From contig CM072884.1 in the NCBI GenBank assembly GCA_037013685.1, positions 3,658,001 to 3,722,000 of the forward strand: a stretch of 64,000 nucleotides of DNA. The letters are read 5' to 3'. The notes beneath the pieces were generated by a model. That model was given only the letters and a program-made list of their open reading frames with translations, ran no database searches and was not told where the DNA came from. The stretch is from Acridotheres tristis. Lineage: Eukaryota; Chordata; Aves; Passeriformes; Sturnidae. Of this stretch, positions 38,079-50,634 are shown one piece after another (positions within the stretch are counted from its first letter, which is position 1; each line of letters begins with the position of its first letter). The position numbers and the translations under genes were made by a program.

Positions 38079-40900
38079 CATCTGATTCCTGGACTCACAT
38101 CCTCCCTCTGTGCTTCTTTGAACTGAATTTATTCCTCTTGCTTCAGACATACAGAGCATATAAAGTAACTCCTTAAAACATACATTTAGGTAAAGCATTT
38201 GTGTGATTTTTTTTTAAGGGATACTATTTTTAAACAAACAAACTTGTAACTAAGATATTTTTAATTGTTCATCGTGTTATAAATTGAGTCAAATATCTCA
38301 CAGTACTTTTTACCTCTGAGGTTTTGCACATACACATCATCAGAGGGAGCAGAGCAGACGCACAGTCCTACTGACAGCTGAGAAGGCTTTATTTTATACT
38401 GTTGTTTTAAGTATCTTCTGCTAAAAGCCACTTTGAAGTATCAGAAGCTGAGTAGGTCCTGTAAGAAGTAAAGATTTAGGAGTGCTTCTGTCTGAAGTTT
38501 GAAAAATGGAGAAGGGCAGGACATTCTGTAAATGAAAGAAAATCTGTAGTGTTGCAAAATCGTGTGGATGAATAATTACTGTCTCCTTGCGTAAGATCAG
38601 CAATAGATGAAAGAGAAATTAGGCAGCAAGGAAGAAAGAATTGCATTATGGAACACCAAGAAAAGCCATGTTGAATGTACATTTACCCTGGAGGAAATCT
38701 GGGGGTTGGATCTATCATGACCTTTAGTCCACCACACTGTAGCAGAATCCAGTTTTTGACAAGGGTATTGGGTTCACTTGGCTTCCATCCACCATTTCTG
38801 AGCAAGCAAAGGAGATCTGCAAGGGGAAAGGCTTTAAGATGGAGGGAGAGATGATAATTATAACTTGCTGGAGGCCTATTTTCAGTAAATGAAGTGCTTC
38901 AAAAGAAGCACACTGCTCTGCTGTCTTTTGAGTGCAAACCTTTAGGGAACTAGTCTAAGAAAACGAAGTAAAAAATACTTTTTTTTAACCCCAAACTTGT
39001 TAATTTGCTAGCTGTAATGCTTTGTCAGGGAAATACCCATATTCAACTCTGAACTCCCAGGTTATTGCCACTAATAGTATCCCCTCCAAGCATTGTAACA
39101 GAGAATTACTACTGAAATGATTAGGAAGATAAGAGACTATTATGGGAAGAATCAAATATCTAGTCACTGTACTAATTGAAAGCAAGCTTATGTGGTAAGA
39201 AAACAAATTCTTGCTGAATTCAGTATAAGCCTGAAGATGTTTCATCCATGTGAACATCTTTAATATACAGAGATGGGTTATGAACTGGGTTTGGGGTTTT
39301 TTATAAAACTGTAATTTCTGTTCAGATTTCTGTGGTTTGTTTCCCATGTCAGCTTGTGCTTAGGTTTTAGTCTTTTATATTCACACACTCAAACTTCTAA
39401 CAAGAAAGTGCTCACATATTGCAAATAATGGAACTTATTGACATTCACATTGTACGTTAAAATAGCTCAGTCAAAAGATTAAAGAAAATCCCTGGAGCAC
39501 AACCAGAAGAGAATATAAACAGAGGTCTCCTGGATCCCTATCACATCCCTTGTTCATAAGATAGTCTTTCTTCCCTTATCCTACAAAGATAGCAACAGAA
39601 AGATGAACAAACAAACACAAAATAATGAAAGGATAAACTGCATCTCTGCTGGAGGATTAATAACCATTTTGCAGGAGTGGAGACTGCTCTGGATGATAGA
39701 CAGCACAACTACATCCTTCAGATGACTGATCATATGTTTCACACATGGCATTAGTAATGCAGGATGAAGGTTTCAGGCCTCTTTACTTCCCTGGAAAATC
39801 CTTAGCAAATAGCTCAAATGGGTAAAATACTGGAGGCAGTATCATTGATCAGGAAATGTTGTTTCATTGCTTCCAGTTGTGTTACTGGAGTAAAATATCT
39901 TCTCTAAGAGAGCATCTTTTTCCTGCTTATTACTTTTAGAATAGTCTTTCTAGAATCAGAAGTAAAAGCAATTTTTTCTTGCTGTGCCCTGAAATAACAT
40001 CTTTTTTTTTTTTTTCCAAATATGGCATTGTGAATAAAATCTCAGTACTCTTTTTATTGATATTTATAATATAAAATCATACTCAGTGTCCAATAGTATA
40101 GGAATTGTAATGTAGTTACAGAATGTAGGCTGGTGAAACACTGCAAAATTATAATAGCATTTTCTGGTATAGAAAAAGTGCAAAGAGTTTTTTTTAACCA
40201 CCTGGAAGAACACCAGATTTGGACCTTGACAAATCTCTATTCTGTTTCACTGATTTCCTTACTTTTTTGTTTACTGGGCTTGGAATTATTAGATAACTAT
40301 AATTTCTGTAGTGTTAAGCATAGTTAACTGTTGGTTTAATTTGTTAACCTGTGATTGAAGCTTGAAGAAGCCCTTTCCTTTTCATGACCAAGACAACAGT
40401 TTTCTTTTGTTTTCTGACCCAGCAGGGTCAATGTAAATTAGTCATTACAGTATTGATATCTCTTCCACCCTAAACTGTACTTCTGTTACTGAAAGAACTT
40501 CCAACAGGAGGAATGCAGGCTGCCTGCAGGATGTTAAGGCAGGTTTCCTCCTCTACAGGGTGAACCTAGGAGGGATTAATGAGTTTTTAAAGAGAACCAA
40601 GGGGTTTGAGTAGAGTTTATTCAGTGTTTTCCCATACCTGCAGTTGAGAAGTGACTGAGATAGGAGAGGAGGAAGAGGAAGGGAGAGAGGTGGATTCCCT
40701 CTTCTGAAGGGAAACCCCCACTCAGAAACCAGGTGATAAAGCCCTGTATTTTGGTGAGTGTGATCTCTCCTGTACCTTGAAGCAGGCAGAGGTCTCAAGG
40801 AAAGAATAACATTTTATTATGCAATCTGCATTATTGTTGGTAATGGCACAAGTACAGAAACAAGAAACTGAATTAAACACAATTTGATCCCAAATTGCAT

Positions 40901-40945
40901 TATTTTACATATTGAGACCCCCCAATATTTTACATACTGAGACCC
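40901..40945. repeat. Tandem duplication, period 25, two copies
   Basis: TATTTTACATATTGAGACCC (40901-40920) recurs as TATTTTACATACTGAGACCC (40926-40945), with one difference and a five-base spacer (CCCAA). It looks like a local slippage or template-switch duplication. Confidence 0.9.
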
Positions 40946-43900
40946 ACAGCCTGCTCATGAGCATGGTGTCCAAAGGAATGACGTTGCAGTCCTCCCCACA
41001 GCATCCATACAATTCAGATCCCACTTCTACTCTCTCCTCTCCAAATTTGTATCCATTGGCATTTCATTGGTTTTGGACAAAACAGATACAATTCAGGGGG
41101 AAGGAAGGAGGAGGACAAAAATGGTGCAGCTATTCTTATTTGATCGTGGATTTTTTTAACAAGAAAGTGACTGAAGGGAGAGGCCTTTGAGCTGCATGAT
41201 TTCTCTTCACCAAAGAAATAAGATTTGAAATGAGACATGAAGGGGTGAAAGATTCCATGTATAAACAGGTATCAGGTGAGCTTTGGTCATCACCTGCCAT
41301 AGGGTCTGAAGCTTCCTCACCATGAATGGGCATCCTATAAAAGCTGTTCAGTCCTGGAAACAGGAGACATTTCTTTGCCTACTTTCAGGAGTGTGAAACA
41401 AGAAATAGCATAATTAGAAAATGCACCAAAGGAAAAAAGCTTCAGCAACCCTACAGATCACTTATTTTGAAATCAGACAGTTACGGATAATGGGAGTCAG
41501 CTTCAAAAAAACAGAAAGTTTCTAGGGCAAAGATACTTCAATCCAGTCATTGATTAAAATACACATTTTCTCTCCTGTATGTTGCTCATGAGAAAAAAAA
41601 AGGATTCTGAAAAAGAGAAACCAAAGGATTTTAGAACAAAATCAGTTCACTCTGAATTAAAGAATGAACTTCTATTATTCAATAAAAATTTGAAAAGAGC
41701 GAGAAGCTTATCAGACTAAATTAAATGAGGAGCTCATATTTAAACGAGGACCACATTGTAGATGACTCATCGTAATTCAAGACATTTGTAACAGTGCAGA
41801 AGAAAACAGATGGTGCAAAGAATTCTCCGTACAAAACACTGATCAGTGCTGAGCTCGAGAGCCAGAAACCTCCCTTCAGCCCAGGACCAATGACAAGAAA
41901 ATGCTGCCCTTAAAGTGATTAAAACCCATGCTGCTCTTCTAAGCATTTCTTTTCTCAAATGGTTTCGTTGGGTAACCATATTAGAGTTCTCCTGCAGCTA
42001 CTGGATTTGAAACTAATTAAAAGAACTTCCCATTGATTCATCATAGGGACATTAGAGCAGTCTTTAGGAATGGAAAAATAGGAGTTACCCATCTTACAAT
42101 CTTCTGGTTAAAAAGAGCTTTAATAATGAGTGGATAGGATCTCTAAGGTCTAATTGACTTCTGCTCTGGTGAACAAGACTTATAAGAAGCTGAAATTTCT
42201 CCCCAGAAATGACTGCTCTTTAGTAGCACTTCACAACAAAAGAAATAGAAACTCAGCTAGCTGTGCTTTTAATTACTTGGTTTTATTTGTCGTTTTTTCC
42301 CACAATACATTTCTGACTGGAATCCTACCTGGCAAAAACAGGATCATCCTTCTGCACATACAGGAAATGGTCAGTGGTGTTTCTTCTGTGCCTTTTTGTT
42401 AAAAAGTATGCTCCTTTTTTTTTTTTTCCCCCTTTCTTTCTTGATACAAACACAAATACACTTCTCATATTCACAGCTTTATGTGCACATCTCTGCATTT
42501 GGATTTAGAGGATTCAGTGCTGGCACAGTGCTACAGGTGTGATGTGAGCTTTGCTGTATGGGCTTGTTGGTTTCAAGTGCAGGTCAAGCACAGGTAGTTT
42601 AGGGGAGATCTAAAGTAAATTTGTTCTGTTAATTTCCTATTGAGTTGTTTCCCAGGAGGATAACTGGGATTATTTCATATACTGAGGTTTTGAGAGGATC
42701 TTCCAATGCACCATGACTGTGCTTTTGAAATGCACTGCATCAAATGGAAGAGTTACTGTGTTGAGCTCAGGCTGAAAACATGCATGAAATAAACAATTCC
42801 AAATTGTATAAATTTGGAAGTTAGAACACAAAGAAAAGCCCCCATCGTGCAGTACATATGAAAAGCTTGTAAAGTTTAGGCATGTTTAAGGTTTGATTAA
42901 AGTTTGAAGACATGTAATATCAGCAGTCTATATTTTATAAGCCTCAAAGAGCCAAGAATATAATTTTATCTACAGCTTAACCTGGTGTTTTCTGCCATCA
43001 GTCAATAATTTTGCAAGGATTGGGTTGTCTGACCAGTGAACTCCCAGATGCAGTGGGATGAAGCTGCAGTGGACTGGGGGGGTGGCCCAGCTGATGCCCA
43101 TCACCTCTGAGCAGGCACACAGGGGGTACCAGATGTATCCTAAAGGTTGCTATAGCTCCCTCAGACCCACCTCTAAATCACAGCTCAGTGCCAGTGAATG
43201 ACTCAAAATGACAAATAGTAAAACCATCTATGTGAGCAGTGCCTTCCTATTTCCTGGGCCCTTGATCAGTGTTTAGCAATTACAAATCTGTGTTTGTTAG
43301 CTCCTGCTTTCCTTTAAACAGACCTGACATTGTATCTTGCTTGGAGAAGCTGATTGTACCCCAGAGAAATATTATCAGAGTTGAACTTCACCCTCAGTTT
43401 CAAGAGTAAAAATTTCATTTTAGCTGAGGGAGTCTTTATACCTACCCAGGGATAACATTTTGGTTCAAATCCTGTGAATGCTTTTTATTTATTAGTTTGT
43501 GTTTTATTTTGTTCAGTTATTTACATTATACTGTTAAATGACTTCCTGAAAACCAGGTTAATTCTTTACTCTGCATGGCAGGATATATTTTTCTTTTTTT
43601 TTTTTTTTAAATCTCTGATACCCTTGCATCAGACCTGTGGTTAAAATGGCAGAAGGATAGTGGTTTCCTGTGTAAGCTCTTATGTTTTAATAGGTTTGGT
43701 TTTTTTTCCTGGTGTTATGTGTTGGGGATTTTTTTCACATTAAAAAGGACCCAAACTATTATTCCACAGAATAGTTACCCATAGGGAAGACTGACAGGGG
43801 ATGGAATTTAATTTTCTCTCTTAGATAAATGCATTATCACAGAGGAAGATGCACACGTCTCTGTGCAGTTTCCCTTTTTTCAAAGGTAAACATACAATTT

Positions 43901-45026
43901 TCTTTTCTTCAGTGTTCGTTTGCATTCTAGAATTTATTTATTGTTTTCATTTCTTAAACTTGCTGAAATATTTACAGGAAAGAAAACAAGGCATGAAATT
44001 GTGTGACTAGAAGCAGATTGTCGTTTCATTTTCCTAGGGAGATTCTTTCATTCAAAAGATAAAACCAGAAGTCATAAAAATATGTTTATTTTTAGGAGAC
44101 AACTCCATGGAAACTTAGAAGAAGTTAAGTAAGATTCAGAGGAGAAATGAATGGGGGAGGGTGTGTAGTAAACTGGTATTTTTAGTGGAAAGACAAATAG
44201 TGAAGTCTGTGAACCATTTATTGTAGCTGGATTGTTGATCTTAGTTGTGTTCAAGGCTGTTGAATTGTATGACTGGGTTTGCTGTAACATTTGGGAAAGC
44301 TGCACATCAATACTATTAAAACCATGTTAGTGTCTGGAGAATATTTTTACGTGCATAACCAGATTAATAAAATAAGCAAAGATCGTTTTCTAGAATGCAA
44401 TCTTTGCACCATTTGAAGTCATTGCATAGATAACCATGCACCTTCTCTTCCAAAAAGGCAGAAAAGCTGGTTCTTAAAATTGGTTGACCCCAGGGTGAGA
44501 TAATTTAGCTCTTGGGTGTATCCATGGGCCCCATCCAGAAGCTGCTTTTGCCCCACACTCTGCCCATACCTCAATCCCTTCCTGGAGGCTCTTGGTGCAC
44601 ACAGACACCTCACAAAGGGCTTTGCCAGAAATGGCCTTGCCAGAAAAGGGATTCAGTGTGTCTGTTTGAAGCTGTGCTGCTTCCAAAGAGTAAACTGAAT
44701 GCACGTCCTAAACAGCTGAATTATAACACGTAATGAAGATTAACTTGCATGCAGAGTTTGCTGCCTCTGAAATGTTGTTTTGCCTGGTTGGGGCAGAGCC
44801 CAGCCCAGGCTTTCCTTTCTGTATTTTTGCCCAGAGCCATTTTTCAGAAGCTGCTCTGCACTTGAGCAGAGGAGTTCCCAGCGTGTACTTGAGACATTAA
44901 TTCCAGGTTATATGGTTTCCCTGAGAATTGCCATCTGTCATGCTTTTCTGTCTGGAGGTCACTCCAAGTTGCCTCGGGTTGGTTTCCTCAGACAGGAGGT
45001 TGGAAGGATAAACCGTGTGCTTCGTC

Positions 45027-45057
45027 TTTAACCCTTAGTTATCCTTTTCCCTTTCAG
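45027..45057 (+). promoter_or_regulatory. 3' splice site of the Eph exon: branch point candidate, polypyrimidine tract, AG
   Basis: A YTNAY-type branch candidate (TTAAC, A at 45031) lies about 26 nt before the exon and is followed by a pyrimidine-rich run ending in TTTCAG. One other AG (45037-45038) lies between them. It is only about 6 nt past the candidate branch A, which is normally too close to be used, so the distal AG is expected to win. Using the near AG would add 19 nt and shift the frame. Confidence 0.8.
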
Positions 45058-45182
45058 CACCCACCTTGATAGGTATGGTCAGGAAGGACTGGGCTTCCCA
45101 AAACAGCATTGCCCTCTCCTGGCAAGAGCCGGACTTTCCCCATGGAGCAATTCTGGACTACGAGATCAAGTACTATGAGAAA
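45058..45182 (+). CDS. EPHA6: Internal exon of an Eph receptor tyrosine kinase, start of second fibronectin III domain (probable EPHA6)
   Basis: Eph receptors are single-pass membrane tyrosine kinases that bind ephrins on neighbouring cells; their two extracellular fibronectin III domains link the ephrin-binding head to the membrane. The 125-nt segment follows a pyrimidine-rich run ending in CAG and precedes GTAGGT. Its first two bases finish an alanine codon begun in the preceding exon (phase 1), and it ends on a whole lysine codon (phase 0). It encodes 42 residues counting that split codon: A-P-T-L-I-G near the start, a core Trp in ALSWQEP, and the C-strand DYEIKYYEK typical of Eph receptors. 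An exon of about 125 nt at this place is usual for the family. The stretch RKDWASQNSIALSW and GAILDYEIKYYEK resemble EPHA6 more than EPHA3, EPHA4, EPHA5 or EPHA7 as I remember them. Eph identity is nearly certain; the paralogue is likely. The neighbouring coding exons lie outside the window or were not recognised. Confidence 0.93.
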
Positions 45183-45188
45183 GTAGGT
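45183..45188 (+). promoter_or_regulatory. 5' splice site of the Eph exon
   Basis: The sequence AAA|GTAGGT gives a GT donor directly after a complete AAA codon. GTAGGT departs from the GTAAGT/GTGAGT consensus at +4, so it is a moderate donor. The phase (0) and exon length match the Eph family, which supports this as the genuine boundary. Confidence 0.85.
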
Positions 45189-46875
45189 CTCACTTACAGC
45201 ATCACCCCCACTCAGACCCTAAAGAGCAATGTGTTTCATATTTTTAATAGTATTTTTATTAGTATTTTTTAAGAACTTTTCACTTGACCCCACATACAAT
45301 GCTGTGTATGCCAGACGTTTTATTTTGTGCTGATTTTTTGTTGTTTGCTTCTAACTTGTTAATGACTGTCTTGAATCACATCAGAATTGAGTAGAGCAAC
45401 AAGCAGATCGTACATTTACTTCTCTCATAGCAACTACATTTACAAACATGGATAAACATGCTCGAACATATTTTGATTTATGCACTGTAAAAACTTCACA
45501 TTAGAGTGGCACTGATGCAACAGAACTAAAGCGAATGGGAACATGATTTCATTTTGAGGCAAAATATATGTTCATTTATTATTGCTCAAAAAAGCAATAA
45601 TATGTGCTTAAAGGGTAGAGTGTACCAGCCTTGTTTAGAGGGTTACAAAAGGTTATAAGAGAGAGAAACTGTCGGATTTCTGATGTTCTGTTAAAATTAG
45701 GCAATTTCCCACAGAAGAGAGCTACAACATGCATTACAAGTAAAGGTACGAGGTGCACACACAGTATGTGTTGGGAAAGAATAATTTGAAGCCTCTCTCT
45801 CCATAAGAACAAAACATATTTGGTCATTTCCCATTACTGCCAGTAAAAAAATCTGCTCTGACCAACACCTTCAATCCTGAAGACATAGACAGGAAAATTT
45901 TGGTGTCCATACCTTAAACAGTTCCATGCTAAGTCAGTTCTTGCTGTTTCCCAGCCCCCATCTGAATTCACAGAGGAACTGATGTGCAAGTATGAAGATC
46001 ACAAAGAACAGAAATACAAACCAAGACATGAAAGTATTAGGAATATTAGGCTCTGTAAATATCTGAGAATTTTATTCCTTGCCTGCACTTCTCTATTGAG
46101 GTTATGCAGCTTTAATGATGAAGTAGAAAGGGTAAACTGGGGAAAAAAACCAAACAACAATTTAAATAGGACAGCTAGAGGGAGAAGACACATTGCTTAA
46201 AATACTTGGTAAGCCAAAGCAAGGAAACCTATTTTCCTACACTAGTGGAAGTTCATCAAGTTCTGATTCATTATCATAGTAAGCCCCATTATGACTTGAA
46301 CTTCTTTTCTTCTTTGATATTAAAGAGGTGAATTAAACAGAACGAACTGTGAGATTTTACTCAGTTGAATAGGAGTAGTTCCAAAGATTTATATGGATGT
46401 TAAATTATAAAGCTTATATGTATTTGATAAAATCCTTTCTCAGTGGATTATGTGCCAGTTATTACTAATACCAGTCAGTGCTGAGTGACAAGGCAAATAA
46501 TTTTTCTTAGGGGTCTACTTATTCCTTAGCCTTGACCATTGTGCAGCAAGACTACATGCACAGGCGTTATGACCTTTTGCTAGATGCAGTTTAAACCATT
46601 CTTATCCATTTTTACAAAAAAAAAAAAAAAGAGAACTATTTTCTGTGTCCACATTTTAAAATAAATAAGGAGCGTATTCTATCTATAAACTCTTTCCTCT
46701 GAGGTCAGGGGACATAAATGCACTGCTGGCATCTTTCAGTGCTGTGGCACAGGTGTAATTTGCAAGACCACTCTTGGATACCAGGTTCTAGATCAGAGAG
46801 ATGAATAATCCAGTACTGCAAGCCAGTCTGCTTATTTACAACATTAAATTTGAAAATGTTATTCTGCACCACTTC

Positions 46876-46912
46876 AATAATATTTAAATCTTGCTTTAAT
46901 AATATTTAAATC
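46876..46912. repeat. 15-nt perfect direct repeat, spacing 22
   Basis: AATAATATTTAAATC occurs at 46876-46890 and again at 46898-46912. Each copy contains the palindrome ATTTAAAT. The 7-nt spacer is TTGCTTT. The likeliest origin is local duplication. Confidence 0.9.
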
Positions 46913-49900
46913 AAGAAGCATACATTACAACACTGGCTAAGTGTAGTGGCCAAATGCAAATGAAATTTTATATTGAGAAAGAAAAAGGGATGGTTCCTAC
47001 CTCAAAGCCAGAAAATACGAATATGCACATTCAATTTAATTTTACTACATTTCAATTCATTTTTTATTCTTCACTGTGAAGCTCTGTGCATTAAAAAGCA
47101 TAGTTTGTGTTATGACAAGGGTAGATGTAGCCAATGACACTGTAATCTCAGCCTTCCCAGTAACTCTGGAACAGGGGAATATCAGCATTCCTGTTCTCAG
47201 CAGAAGTGACAAAATAGGGATGTTGTTGCATGCTCACAGGAAATATGATAAGAGCGAAATAATTTTATACTGGATCTAGTACGAATTTATTTAGGACATT
47301 CATCCTAACAGAGAGCAAAAAACTGCAGGTAATATTGAAGAACACGTTAAATATGAAAAGGTCAGAAATTTTATTAATGTCCTAAGGAGTCAAGAAAAAG
47401 CAGAAAACAGTAGTCTTAGCTACTAATAAACACACTAGATAGAAAAATGGAACAGCTTTTGCAATCCATCTTTATCCCTTTCTGTCATTTGCATTTAATG
47501 AAGAAAGGAGGTTTTGTTCTGATAAACAAGAAATGGAATGTCTCCATCAAATACAACCACTCAATCCCTCAAATTCAGCTGATTATATCAGTTTCTTAAC
47601 TTCCTGAAGCTCTGAAGCATTATGTAATATTCTAAAATTTTACAAGTGTTTACTGCTATTTCTTTTAAGGTTCCTTGTTGACATTTGAAAAATTGTCAGT
47701 ACACCATTGACAAGCACATTAGGGGAACAGCCTGCTTTTAATTATCGCCAGTAGGAATTCTGTGACTCAAAAATGAAAGTTGCCATGGGCTGCCAAAGTT
47801 TCCTGGAAGATATGTAAACTTCAGAAATCAAATAGCTGCCCAATAAACTGTAGGCACTCCACAAAATGAAGCAGTTTCCAACAATTTCATAAGAAAGACG
47901 AATTATTGATGATGGGCATGGACCATAAAGATGCAGCTTTCCATGCATTTCCAGAACAAGCACAAGAAGGGAAGGAGGCTACATTCTGCTAATTATGCAA
48001 TAAACTTACATTTATACTCTTGTAAAATAGAAATTACACACAGAGAACTATCAAAAGATCAAGTCCTCTCTGTAAAAAATATTATTCTGAATTATAAAGA
48101 AATAAAGTAGAGAAGGAGAGTTATCCAGGGGTCTCAATAAGTTACAAGTGTGGAATCATACATTAATTTCAAAGTACAATAAAGCAGTTCAGTAATGTTT
48201 CTGCTTTAAAGTACCTTTTCCTATATGACCTTCATTTCTCCAGGGAATTGCTGTAAAACACTCAGAATTTCATGAAATACTGTCTCTAAAAATTAAAATC
48301 TTGTGACAATAACAAAATTTCATCCTGAGCTAGTTGTACAGATTTGTAGTTTCTTATTTAGGAGTGCACTGGTACATTTTTATGTGGTTGTCTGACAAGA
48401 GGTCATTTTGTTCTACAGCCTTTCAGCCAAAAATGCAGTGAACAAAATCTGACCTAGGGCGTAACTGGAGAGCTGATTTGGCCTGGGAGAACAAAAATTC
48501 CTTGACATTCAGTCCAAGATTCTCTGAGTTGTGTCACAGCCAAGAAAAAGGGTTTTCCATTGTTTGAATAGTTGTGTGATATAACCAGGGAGAGAATATC
48601 ATGGTCCTGAAATAATTGCCTTGTTGAGGCCTGGTAGTTTAAATACCTGATTTCAGGTAGATTATGAATCATTCTGAAAACTATCTCTTGGGTAATAAGT
48701 GAGTCTTTACAGCAACACACAGAAGATCAGTTCAATGTTTTCCCATTGAGGTCTAAGATGTGCTCATAAAAGCATTTCTTCATAGACCTTCTTTGAGATA
48801 CTAAACATTGCAAATTATCTGTGTTGATACAGGGTGTCTGCCTTATTCTGCACTCTGTCCATTATATTTTATGGTCCCTTGATATCATCCACAAACACTA
48901 ATACTAAAGGAAAAAAAAAATCTCTCATGAGCAGAACTCCCCCTTTAAAAATCAAACTCATTAATACAATCTCAGTGCCATTGCTAATTGCAATTAATTT
49001 TTCTTTTATACTTTAAACTATTACTCAGACTCTGACCAAAGCTTGCACTATTTTCAAGATTCCAGGGCATCATAATCTCTTTACCTCTCGTCCAAAGGAT
49101 TTCATGTTTGAGGCAGATGGAGGAGTGGGGCCTTGTTAGAGCCTTGTAATGACACTGAGTCCTTCTGTAGGAATTCCCTCCTGGGAAAGGGAACACAGCA
49201 CACAGTGGATATAAACCTCACCAGCTGCACTCCAGGTTGTGCAGCTGAACTGGAAAATGCTTTTTCCTCCCCTTTCCATCCAAACCCATAAAGTTAATCA
49301 TCAAAAATTAATGCTCCCTAAGACCTGTATTAGGCATACCAAGCTGTGCACGTATCAGCAACTGTATTAAGTTTGTTCTCCCACATGGCCCAAGCACACC
49401 AGCTGGATTACATTTCTGTTACACACAAGATAACATATAATTAGCTAAGGAAGCCTGTCTGTAGAGAAGGGATTTTAATGGAATGTACCCAAGCAGTGAA
49501 ATCTCTAAATAGAGAAAGAAGCCAGAGAATATCTTTAGAATCAGGATTTGGAGGGGAGACTTGATATTTCTTTGCTTTCTTGTCCTTTGATGAAATTTAA
49601 AGACGTAATTAAAGCCTTTGCCAAAATACTTCATTTTGTTGGGAGACTCAATTTCCAGCTCACAGGCCATTTTCACATAAAAAAAATTAACCCATCTCCA
49701 CAGGACAGTCAGTGGACAGGATATATAGAATGTCAGATATTACTTCTCCTTCATCCCAGGATTATTTAGAGTTGAATTAATAAACAGGAGTGAGAAAATA
49801 GCTGAACAGTAGAGGCAAGGGGGAAATTAGTTTTCCAATGAGATTTGAAAAAGAGATGAAGAGCTGATGAGGCAGAGAGATAGAGGAAAGTACCAGATTT

Positions 49901-50616
49901 AAAGAATTAGAAAGCAGCATGACCTTGTTAATTTTTCTATCAGTCTACAGCTGTCTTCACTTAACTTATACAAGAAATGATGCTCAGTCGTAAAATCTAA
50001 TATTAAACCAAAGACTGCTATTTCTTTGAGTAATGATTAATATGAATTGAAATGAGCCATCCTGAATTTGAGTGACAGACTTTTAGGTAAATTACATGAT
50101 AGGAATAATGAGAAATTTTAAGACTCTCAGTGCATAATGTTTTGAATGACAGAATTATTTTTATAAGAATTAATATGGAAAATTATAAACATCATGTAAT
50201 TCATCCGAGTTTAGAGGACGCCAGATGTTCCTCTGTGTCTTCTCCAGCCAAGGAGATATTGCATTATGATCTTCTCATATTTACTAACCTGACCCTACTT
50301 GAGTATGGGCTGGAATCAGCTTCAGTGAACAGGAGCCATATGTGTTCTCATTAGATAAAACAAGGACATTTCTCATAAGAAGCCACCTCATTTAGATCAG
50401 ATTCAGTCCTCAGAATTTCTAGGTGGAATTTTGAAACGTGAAGTAAAATGAGTCATTTCTCTTGCAAAGACCTCTGCCTTTCTGTGAGGTCTGTATGGCA
50501 TGTGTGAAGTTAATTGACCCTCAACCTCCGTATTACTTAAACAGCCAAACCTCTCCAGTCCCTCCACCTCTTTAATCACTGTTTTGCACAATGTTTAACT
50601 AAGTTAGAAGGAACAC

Positions 50617-50634
50617 TTTTTTTTTTTTTTTTTT
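50617..50634. repeat. Poly-T tract, 18 nt
   Basis: An 18-nt T run is followed by CGGATACGGCTG, which carries two CpGs. If this were an antisense poly-A tail, the inserted body would lie at 50635 onward; I recognise no source gene there. Confidence 0.95.

Larger units (their letters stand above)
1..45057 (+). other. EPHA6: Intron of the Eph receptor gene upstream of its 125-nt exon (partial, at least 45 kb)
   Basis: I found no recognisable coding exon in this stretch. The preceding Eph exon, which should encode the first fibronectin III domain (about 110 codons), was not seen, so the intron probably begins before the window. Contents are: a tRNA-Ile/CR1 SINE near 4.7 kb; CR1 fragments near 10.9, 15.8, 17.5, 23.1 and 31.8 kb; CpG-richer patches near 9.2 and 20.8-21.9 kb; and many short A/T homopolymers. 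The stretches between (for example 1-4661, 4801-9000, 11101-15675, 24000-31500 and 35400-45000) show only AT-rich unique-looking DNA and short open frames in conflicting frames. Intron assignment is inferred from gene structure. Confidence 0.8.

Noticed and set aside
45066..45272. A stand-alone 68-codon gene starting at 45066
   Set aside because: The first 39 codons are the Eph exon and the rest is intron read-through; the start is a TTG inside the exon, not a translation start.
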